Source of the DNA: JACOXT01 sp964372855
GTDB lineage: Bacteria > Patescibacteriota > Microgenomatia > Levybacterales > UBA12049
NCBI GenBank assembly: GCA_964372855.1
Contig: CAYJRY010000058.1
Span: 1-6,044, forward strand
Direction of reading: 5' to 3'
DNA: 6,044 bases
Part shown: in pieces, positions 1 through 4,500 of the stretch
How the letters are laid out: each line of letters starts with the position of its first letter
Numbering within the stretch: position 1 is the stretch's first letter
Program-made: the position numbers and the translations under genes
The notes under the pieces: model-generated
Seen by the model: the letters and a program-made list of their open reading frames with translations, nothing else
Database searches by the model: none
Told to the model about the DNA's origin: nothing

Positions 1-2
1 CT

Positions 3-482
3 GTTGATGGATCTTGTGATGTTGATGAATTTGGCGCACCTCGATATATTGGTACTGTCAAAAAAAATCCCCATAACGGTGTTGATTGTGATGGCGCAGT
101 TGGTGGTTCTATTTACGCAGTTCTTGGTGGCACAGTTGCTCTTGCTGACCAAGGATTTTTTTACACTGGCGATGCAACTGTTATTAATCATGGTTTTGGA
201 CTATATACCTATTATGCACATCAAAGTGAACAAACTGTTTCCAAAGGAGCTTCTGTTTCTTCTGGAATTGGATTACCAAGAATTCTTACATGTGCCAAAA
301 ACAATGGTATTCTTGATGCTAATATTCCAGTATCAGGCGAATACAATCCGAGGTTAAAAGGAGCTCCAATTAGCATAACTCCTCCTTCCTCCTTAAGTTC
401 TCTTTTGATTGTATTTACAATGTTTGTTCCTACATCGATTCCTCCTCTTGGAATTTCTAAAACCCAGTCTCTTGTAGCATGA
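3..482 (+). CDS. M23-family (LytM/lysostaphin-like) metallopeptidase, 3' portion, catalytic domain incomplete
   Basis: This frame is open from the left edge of the window, so the start lies outside it, and it ends at TGA 480-482. The visible 159 codons begin with the N-terminal half of an M23 zinc peptidase domain. The first zinc motif HxxxD is HNGVD (residues 24-28 of the visible part). It is followed by a GG.VALADQG beta-hairpin, then NHGFGLYTYYAHQS (62-75), which matches the family pattern Hg.g..T.YaHls and carries the conserved active-site His73, and then a V.KGASVSSG turn (79-88). In the family these enzymes cut peptide cross-links in peptidoglycan, usually outside the cell. The second zinc motif, HxH in a PHLHF-like context, should follow within about 30 residues but is absent. 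The frame instead runs through low-identity residues (about 92-159) that are antisense to the Nudix gene. I read it as a fragment whose C-terminus was replaced, probably inactive. The domain call is firm; whether it is expressed is unknown. Confidence 0.6.
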   Translation, partial: VDGSCDVDEFGAPRYIGTVKKNPHNGVDCDGAVGGSIYAVLGGTVALADQGFFYTGDATVINHGFGLYTYYAHQSEQTVSKGASVSSGIGLPRILTCAKNNGILDANIPVSGEYNPRLKGAPISITPPSSLSSLLIVFTMFVPTSIPPLGISKTQSLVA

Positions 483-973
483 CGAAATGACTTGGTAAGT
501 ATAAATCTACCATCTTGCAGCTGAGGTAAAATCGCAACTCCATCGACAGCTCTTTCAAGTTGGCTCCAAGAAATTTCACTTACATAAGTTCCTAACGCGC
601 CTCTGCCTGGAAATTTTACTGGATCACATATAGATACCCCCCATCTATTTTTCGATCTCACTCCAACTTGTACTCTTTCAGTAGCTTCCTCCTCGCTGAG
701 GCCCTGACTAGTTAATTGCTTTACTGCTGACTGTTCTGCTAGAAAAATATCAAACGGATTATCGAGTATTTCGATTTCTCCCTTAGTCCAATCTCCTTTT
801 GGCCCTAACCTATCACTGTACTGTCTTCTAAATCGGAAATATTCCTGAATACGATGAGGCAAAAATGTCTCTCCTTTCCCTTCAGAAAAAAGTTGAGCTA
901 ATTGAGGTGCTAAATTTATGTTCTCTTTTGCTTCTAATAACCCCCAGTCTAATCGATGTGCAAGTTCTTTCAT
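221..973 (-). CDS. Nudix hydrolase (ADP-sugar/nucleotide-sugar pyrophosphatase-like)
   Basis: This 250-residue protein has a C-terminal Nudix domain. Strands DGVAILPQLQDGRFILTKSF (144-163) and WVLEIPRGG (170-178) lead into the Nudix box at 177-199, with the metal-binding core RELKEEGGV (191-199) intact. The box Glu normally at the seventh position is Thr183. After the box, LGLYSPDTGILASRIPLFLA (208-227) matches the usual segment after the box in ADP-sugar-type members. Residues 1-143 are mostly charged and helical-looking, and I do not recognise them as a named domain. Nudix enzymes hydrolyse nucleoside diphosphates linked to another group; the substrate cannot be read here. The protein stops soon after the EETEA segment, so the C-terminal helix common in relatives may be missing. 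The last 262 bases overlap the M23 frame on the other strand. The ATG at 971-973 is supported by a strong promoter just upstream; no Shine-Dalgarno site is seen. It is divergent from the sugar cluster. Confidence 0.8.
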   Translation of the reverse strand: MKELAHRLDWGLLEAKENINLAPQLAQLFSEGKGETFLPHRIQEYFRFRRQYSDRLGPKGDWTKGEIEILDNPFDIFLAEQSAVKQLTSQGLSEEEATERVQVGVRSKNRWGVSICDPVKFPGRGALGTYVSEISWSQLERAVDGVAILPQLQDGRFILTKSFRHATRDWVLEIPRGGIDVGTNIVNTIKRELKEEGGVMLIGAPFNLGLYSPDTGILASRIPLFLAHVRILGNPIPEETEAPLETVCSL

Positions 974-985
974 AGAATAGGCGAT

Positions 986-1014
986 ATCCTATCACATGAA
1001 ATATACAGTGTCAA
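986..1014 (-). promoter_or_regulatory. Sigma-70-type promoter of the Nudix gene
   Basis: Read on the minus strand, TTGACA (1014 to 1009) is followed by an exact 17-bp spacer and then TAGGAT (991 to 986). The spacer ends in TGA, giving an extended -10 (TGaTAGGAT). The -35 is a perfect consensus. The start of transcription is expected near 978-980, only about 5-7 bases before the ATG at 973, so the transcript would have almost no leader. This fits the lack of a Shine-Dalgarno site. It is a prediction from sequence only. Confidence 0.7.
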
Positions 1015-1036
1015 TCCTGTAGTGAAGTGTTATTTA

Positions 1037-1060
1037 GTTCGATAGTTCGAACTATCGAAC
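1037..1060. repeat. Perfect 24-bp palindrome
   Basis: The half-site GTTCGATAGTTC is followed directly by its exact reverse complement GAACTATCGAAC, with no spacer. Within each half GTTC occurs twice, 8 bp apart. It lies about 23 bp upstream of the -35 of the Nudix promoter, in the spacer between divergent genes, which suits an operator for a dimeric or tetrameric regulator. It could also extrude as a cruciform. No run of T follows it on either strand, so it is not a normal intrinsic terminator. The palindrome is certain; its role is inferred. Confidence 0.75.
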
Positions 1061-1067
1061 CGAGTAT

Positions 1068-1095
1068 CACTTAAATAATATATATTATTTAAGTG
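1068..1095. repeat. Perfect 28-bp AT-rich palindrome
   Basis: The half-site CACTTAAATAATAT is followed directly by its exact reverse complement ATATTATTTAAGTG. It starts 8 bp after the end of the 24-bp palindrome and is unrelated to it in sequence. AAGTGTT, which spans its right end (1091-1097), is also present at 1025-1031, to the left of the 24-bp palindrome. The centre is pure A/T and should melt easily. A regulator site, a cruciform or the trace of a lost mobile element are all possible. Confidence 0.7.
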
Positions 1096-1136
1096 TTGTA
1101 GTTTTGACCCGTATGTTAAAAGTTCGTTGTTGTGTC

Positions 1137-1166
1137 AAGGTTCTACCTTTACAAAGGTGTAACCTT
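1137..1166. repeat. 30-bp imperfect inverted repeat (AAGGT/ACCTT based)
   Basis: The left arm 1137-1150 (AAGGTTCTACCTTT) and right arm 1153-1166 (AAAGGTGTAACCTT) pair at 12 of 14 positions around the 2-bp centre AC. One further position can form a G-U pair. Each arm is itself built from AAGGT/ACCTT units, so shorter alternative dyads also fit. The centre lies about 85 bp upstream of the predicted -10 of the sugar cluster. It could be a regulator site or, if transcribed, a hairpin. No T-run follows, so a terminator is unlikely. Confidence 0.6.
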
Positions 1167-1187
1167 ATAAAATTTTATGCAATTGTG

Positions 1188-1200
1188 CAAACCGGGTTTG
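1188..1200. repeat. Short dyad CAAACC-G-GGTTTG
   Basis: Six-base arms CAAACC and GGTTTG flank a single central G. It is the fourth dyad in this spacer and the closest to the sugar-cluster promoter, ending about 35 bp before its -10 element. That is a usual place for an operator or activator site. A dyad this short can arise by chance, so the call rests mainly on its position and on the other dyads nearby. Confidence 0.35.
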
Positions 1201-1235
1201 TAAAGATTATGGCACGACTAAGTGAGGGTGAATGA

Positions 1236-1244
1236 TGATATAAT
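1236..1244 (+). promoter_or_regulatory. Extended -10 promoter (TGaTATAAT) of the sugar-nucleotide cluster, leaderless geometry
   Basis: A perfect TATAAT at 1239-1244 is preceded by TG at the extended -10 position (1236-1237). No good -35 is seen 16-18 bp upstream (the region reads GACTAA), which extended -10 promoters tolerate. Transcription would begin about 7 bases after the hexamer, at about 1251, which is the A of the first gene's ATG. The nearest purine-rich stretch (GAGGG, about 1224-1228) is more than 20 bases from the ATG and would lie upstream of the transcript. The sequence match is exact; leaderless use is inferred. Confidence 0.65.
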
Positions 1245-1250
1245 TATTTA

Positions 1251-2114
1251 ATGAAGATTTTGGGGACTGGGCTTAGGGGGCTTGTTGGGTCAAGAATAGT
1301 TGAGCTTCTTAAAGATAAATATGAGTTTGAATATTCAGATGTTGATATAACAGATAGAGATAAAATTCTTCAAAAAATAAAAGACTCTTATTCGCAAGTT
1401 GTGCTTCACTTGGCTGCAAAAACTGATGTAGATATATGCGAGAGAGATAAAAAAAATGCGTGGGAGGTTAATGTTGAGGGGACAAGAAATGTTGCGCAAG
1501 CATGCGAAAGAAATAAAAAAAAATTAATATATATCTCAACTGATTTTGTATTTGATGGTAAGAATTCGCCAAATGAAGGATATTCAGAGAATGATATTCC
1601 AAATCCTATCAACTGGTATGGCAAAACAAAATATGAAGGAGAAAAAATTGTTCAAAGCCTATCGACTTCTTGGATAATTGCTAGAATATCATATCCTTAT
1701 AGGGCAAATTTTGAGAAGCTAGATTTCTTCAGAGCAATATTGAAAAGATTGCAGGCAAGTGAACAAGTGATGGGAGTAACTGATCATAAATTTAGCCCAA
1801 CTTTTATTGATGATATCTCGACTGCGGTTCATGAACTAATAAAACAAAAAGAAGTTGGAGTATTTAATGTTGTCGGTAGCCAATCTTTAACTCCATTTGA
1901 AGCAGCAGTTGCAATTGCTAAGGTTTTTGGATTGGATCAGAAGTTGATTCAGAAAACAACAAGATCGGAGTTTTTCAAAAATAGAGCTCCTAGACCCTTT
2001 ATACTGCGGCTTAAAAATGATAAAATAACAAGATTGGGTGTTAAAATGAGAGGATTTGAGGAGGGAATAAGATATATCAAAGATCAAATATTAAATATAA
2101 AAGATAAAACGTAA
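1251..2114 (+). CDS. RmlD-like NAD(P)-dependent sugar-nucleotide reductase (extended SDR family)
   Basis: This 287-residue protein is of the extended short-chain dehydrogenase type related to dTDP-4-dehydrorhamnose reductase (RmlD/RfbD). The glycine-rich nucleotide loop is GTGLRGLVG (5-13). LHLAAKTDVDICE (52-64) and the active-site strand STDFVFDG (96-103) follow. The catalytic pair is Tyr123 and Lys127 in WYGKTKYEGE, and SPTFIDDI (182-189) and RAPRPFILRLKNDKI (245-259) match the substrate-binding part. RmlD reduces dTDP-4-keto-L-rhamnose with NAD(P)H in the cytoplasm. No rmlA, rmlB or rmlC is in the window, so the true substrate may be another 4-keto sugar nucleotide. It is the first gene of the cluster. 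The ATG at 1251 is favoured by the -10 just upstream and by the glycine loop lying right at the N-terminus. A run of nine A (1515-1523) inside the Lys codons is slippage-prone. The family is secure, the substrate is not. Confidence 0.85.
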   Translation: MKILGTGLRGLVGSRIVELLKDKYEFEYSDVDITDRDKILQKIKDSYSQVVLHLAAKTDVDICERDKKNAWEVNVEGTRNVAQACERNKKKLIYISTDFVFDGKNSPNEGYSENDIPNPINWYGKTKYEGEKIVQSLSTSWIIARISYPYRANFEKLDFFRAILKRLQASEQVMGVTDHKFSPTFIDDISTAVHELIKQKEVGVFNVVGSQSLTPFEAAVAIAKVFGLDQKLIQKTTRSEFFKNRAPRPFILRLKNDKITRLGVKMRGFEEGIRYIKDQILNIKDKT

Positions 2115-2150
2115 ATTATTTTTGATATTTGATTTTTAATATTTGATATT
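2083..2150. repeat. AT-rich inverted and direct repeats spanning the rmlD-like/ugd junction
   Basis: ATCAAATATTAAA (2083-2095), within the end of the RmlD-like gene, is the exact reverse complement of TTTAATATTTGAT (2135-2147) in the 42-bp spacer, leaving a 39-base loop that holds the stop codon. The spacer also repeats TTTGATATT at 2121-2129 and 2142-2150, exactly 21 bp apart (two helical turns). The stem is almost pure A-U, so it would be weak in RNA and is not followed by a clean T-run. It may be a site for attenuation or processing, or simply low-complexity sequence. Confidence 0.35.
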
Positions 2151-2156
2151 GTTTTT

Positions 2157-3449
2157 ATGACTATCACATTCATTGGTCATGGTTATGTGGGCTTGGTGAC
2201 TGCTTCAATTTTTGCTGATTTAGGCAATACTGTTTGGGTTATAGGGCATACTCCGCATAAAATAGAAAATCTCAAAAAAGGAATTCTGCCAATTTATGAG
2301 CCGGGACTTGAAGAAATCGTCAAAAGAAATGTAAAAGCAAAAAGGCTTTTGTTTACACTTTCGTATAAAGACTCAATTCCCGTTTCAGATGCTGTTTTTA
2401 TAGCTGTTGGTACTCCGCCTAAAAAAAATGGCGAAGCTGATTTGTCAGCTGTTTTTGAGGTAGCAAAAAAAATTGGAGAAAACCTAAAGGGCTACACTGT
2501 GGTTGCAACTAAAAGTACAGTGCCTGTTGGAACTAATAAAAAAATAAAAGATATTATCAATCAAACAAAGAAAAGTTCTATTGATTTCGATATAGCATCT
2601 GTTCCGGAATTTTTAAGAGAGGGTCAAGCAATATCTGACACTCTTCATCCGGATAGAATTGTCATAGGAACACAATCAAAAGAAGCGAAAGATTTATTAG
2701 TAAAATTACACGTCTCAATTGATGGGGATATTGTTCTTACAGACATAGAAACAGCTGAGATGATTAAATATGCAGCTAATTCATTTCTTGCAACCAAAAT
2801 TTCTTTTGCCAATGCGATAGCTCACCTTTCCGAGCTGACAGGCGCAGACGGATTAAAGGTTTTGGAAGCAGTAGGTCTAGATAAAAGAGTTGGGAATCAA
2901 TTTTTATCAGCAGGTGCTGGATATGGCGGAAGTTGTTTCCCAAAAGATGTTAAGGCACTGATTGCGATAGCGGAAAAAGCTGGTTACAATTTCTCGCTTC
3001 TAAAAGATGTTGAGGAAATTAATCATAATAGCATTATTAGAATTGTAGATAAAGCAGTAAAATTATTAGACGGGAGCCTTAAAAATAAAAACATTGGGAT
3101 ACTTGGTTTGTCTTTTAAGCCTAATACAGATGACATGAGAGACGCGCCATCTTTAGTTGTTATTCATAAACTTTTGGAGAAAAAAGCGAAAATCAAAGTA
3201 TATGATCCTATTGCGATTGAAAATGCAAAAAAAATTTTAAATCACGTTGAGTTTTGCGCAAACCCATATTCATTAGCTATGGGTTGTGATTTGTTGATAA
3301 TTATGACAGAGTGGAATGAATTCCGTCAATTGGATTTAATGAGAATTAAAAACTCTATGACAAAAGCAATTCTTCTTGATGGAAGAAATATCTATGAGCC
3401 TCAGACATTAAGAGATTTGGGATTTGTCTACCAGGGAGTTGGTAGATAA
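2157..3449 (+). CDS. ugd: UDP-glucose 6-dehydrogenase
   Basis: This enzyme oxidises UDP-glucose twice to UDP-glucuronate in the cytoplasm, here presumably supplying the decarboxylase at the end of the cluster. At 430 residues it is full length for the family. The N-terminal Rossmann domain opens with GHGYVG (7-12) and includes YEPGLEEIV (47-55), VGTPP (84-88) and TKSTVPVGT (118-126). PEFLREG (150-156) and EMIKYAANSFLA (201-212; Lys204, Asn208) belong to the active site and central helix. The catalytic Cys260 sits in GAGYGGSCFPKD (253-264). The C-terminal domain has LGLSFKPNTDDMRDAPS (316-332) and LDGRN (407-411). The loop after the second strand reads VIGHTPHKI (28-36) where most relatives have an acidic D.D pattern, which may shift cofactor preference toward NADP. 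It starts 42 bases after the previous gene with no Shine-Dalgarno site. UDP-sugar dehydrogenases of other specificity are possible, but the motifs favour UDP-glucose. Confidence 0.9.
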   Translation: MTITFIGHGYVGLVTASIFADLGNTVWVIGHTPHKIENLKKGILPIYEPGLEEIVKRNVKAKRLLFTLSYKDSIPVSDAVFIAVGTPPKKNGEADLSAVFEVAKKIGENLKGYTVVATKSTVPVGTNKKIKDIINQTKKSSIDFDIASVPEFLREGQAISDTLHPDRIVIGTQSKEAKDLLVKLHVSIDGDIVLTDIETAEMIKYAANSFLATKISFANAIAHLSELTGADGLKVLEAVGLDKRVGNQFLSAGAGYGGSCFPKDVKALIAIAEKAGYNFSLLKDVEEINHNSIIRIVDKAVKLLDGSLKNKNIGILGLSFKPNTDDMRDAPSLVVIHKLLEKKAKIKVYDPIAIENAKKILNHVEFCANPYSLAMGCDLLIIMTEWNEFRQLDLMRIKNSMTKAILLDGRNIYEPQTLRDLGFVYQGVGR

Positions 3450-3453
3450 TCTT

Positions 3454-4413
3454 ATGAAAAAAGTACTTATTACTGGGGCAACAGGTTTTGCAGGAAGTTA
3501 TCTTGCACAGTATCTCCTAAGTTTAAAAGAATTTGAGATCTTTGGAACATACTTTTTTGAGGAAAGCAAGATAAATACAAGCGAAATAGAAAATAAACTA
3601 AACCTAATAAAAGTTAATTTGTCTAACGAATCAGAAGTTTTTAATCTGATTGAAAAAATTTGTCCCCATTTAATATTTCATTTGGCTGCTCTAACTTCTC
3701 CAGCTAATAGTTTTGAAAATCCGGCAAAAACAATAAGTAATAATATTTCCATCCAAATTAATCTTTTAGAAGCAGTAAGGAAATTTAGACTGTTTGAAAC
3801 AAAAATTTTGATTGTTTCATCTGCGGATGTTTACGGTAAAGTTTCAAAAAACGATCTTCCAATGAATGAAGATACACGATTTACTCCAACAAGTCCATAC
3901 TCTGTATCAAAAGTTGCCCAAGATCTATTGGGGTGGACTTATTATTTATCCTACAATCTTAAAATTATTAGGGTCAGACCATTTAATCATATTGGCCCAA
4001 GACAATCACCAAACTTTGTTGTTTCATCTTTTGCCAAACAGATTGCAGAGATAGAAAAAGGGAAAAGAAAAAACAATTTGCGGGTAGGAAATCTTGACGC
4101 CAAACGAGATTTTACAAATGTTAAGGATATGGTAAAAGCATATTTTTTGGCTATAAATAAAGGGAAAATTGGAGAAGTTTATAATATAGGCACAGGTATG
4201 TCATATAAAATTTCAGACATTCTTAATACATTAGTTTCGATGTCAACAACTAAGATAAATATTGTAAAAGATAAAGATTTGATAAGACCAAGTGATACTC
4301 CGGAACTTTTGTGCGATGCCAGTAAGTTTATTCGATTAACAAATTGGCATCCAGAATATAAACTTAATGAAACATTAAGAGAGACACTGGACTATTGGAG
4401 AAAGATAATTTAA
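3454..4413 (+). CDS. rmd: GDP-6-deoxy-D-mannose reductase (GDP-4-keto-6-deoxymannose reductase)
   Basis: Rmd reduces GDP-4-keto-6-deoxy-D-mannose, the Gmd product, to GDP-D-rhamnose. The 319-residue protein has GATGFAG (8-14), HLAALTSP (76-83), the active-site strand SSADVYG (122-128) and the catalytic pair Tyr149/Lys153 in SPYSVSKVAQD. RPFNHIGPRQ (175-184), FAKQIAEIEKG (193-203), VGNLDAKRDFTNVKD (211-225) and RPSDTPELLCDASKF (278-292) are the pattern I know from Rmd rather than from other epimerases of this fold. I chose the ATG at 3454, 4 bases after the ugd stop, because it puts the glycine loop at the usual distance from the N-terminus. A TTG at 3424 in the same frame would add ten residues and overlap ugd. 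The best purine stretch, GGGAG at 3434-3438, is 15 bases from the ATG, so translational coupling to ugd is likely. The adjacent gmd gene supports the substrate. Confidence 0.82.
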   Translation: MKKVLITGATGFAGSYLAQYLLSLKEFEIFGTYFFEESKINTSEIENKLNLIKVNLSNESEVFNLIEKICPHLIFHLAALTSPANSFENPAKTISNNISIQINLLEAVRKFRLFETKILIVSSADVYGKVSKNDLPMNEDTRFTPTSPYSVSKVAQDLLGWTYYLSYNLKIIRVRPFNHIGPRQSPNFVVSSFAKQIAEIEKGKRKNNLRVGNLDAKRDFTNVKDMVKAYFLAINKGKIGEVYNIGTGMSYKISDILNTLVSMSTTKINIVKDKDLIRPSDTPELLCDASKFIRLTNWHPEYKLNETLRETLDYWRKII

Positions 4414-4423
4414 AATAATATTT

Positions 4424-4484
4424 TATGACCCATTCGACTACTCTCAGGCTATCGGCTCTGAGGCTAAGGCTCGGAGAGGTCATA
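4424..4484. repeat. GC-rich repeat-like island with TATGACC/GGTCATA ends
   Basis: The 87-bp gap between rmd and gmd holds a 61-bp stretch far richer in GC (about 50%) than the flanking genes. Its ends form a 7-bp inverted repeat, TATGACC at 4424-4430 and GGTCATA at 4478-4484. Inside are two near-identical direct repeats, GGCTCTGAG (4454-4462) and GGCTCGGAG (4468-4476), and a CTCAG/CTGAG stem (4443-4447 with 4458-4462). CATTCGACTACTCTCAGG (4431-4448) resembles extragenic repeats (CATTCGACTACGCTCAGG type) that I recall from several AT-rich bacterial genomes. I infer a dispersed extragenic or MITE-like repeat. It could also affect gmd expression as an RNA hairpin. Only one copy is in the window, so dispersion is unproven. 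Confidence 0.4.
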
Positions 4485-4500
4485 GTGAAGATTTTGAACT

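Noticed and set aside
4..357. ATG-initiated + strand frame of 117 codons
   Set aside because: Its product is a low-complexity Leu/Met/Ile string that is out of frame with the clear M23 peptidase motifs covering the same bases.
1037..1060. LexA-type SOS box, because GTTC and GAAC words are present
   Set aside because: The Gram-positive-type box needs GAAC-N4-GTTC. Here the order is GTTC-N4-GTTC and GAAC-N4-GAAC around a GTTCGAAC centre, so the pattern does not fit.
1137..1175. Intrinsic terminator at the 30-bp inverted repeat
   Set aside because: The stem is followed by ATAAAATTTT rather than a T-run, and no + strand gene ends just upstream.
974..1250. tRNA, small RNA gene or CRISPR array in the spacer
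   Set aside because: No cloverleaf, no regularly spaced direct repeats and no short coding frame with a credible start were found; the palindromes differ from one another.
1406..1624. Minus-strand 72-codon frame, and a similar one at 1887-2087
   Set aside because: Both are antisense to the RmlD-like gene, whose motifs cover the same bases, and their products have no recognisable features.
3424..3453. TTG start giving a 10-residue longer Rmd
   Set aside because: It would overlap ugd by 26 bases and push the glycine loop away from the N-terminus; the ATG at 3454 fits the family better.
3866..4054. Second + strand frame of 62 codons
   Set aside because: It lies inside rmd in another frame, across that gene's catalytic motifs.
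4416..4421. TAATAT as a -10 element for a separate gmd promoter
   Set aside because: No convincing -35 lies 16-18 bp upstream, and such a word is expected by chance in AT-rich DNA.
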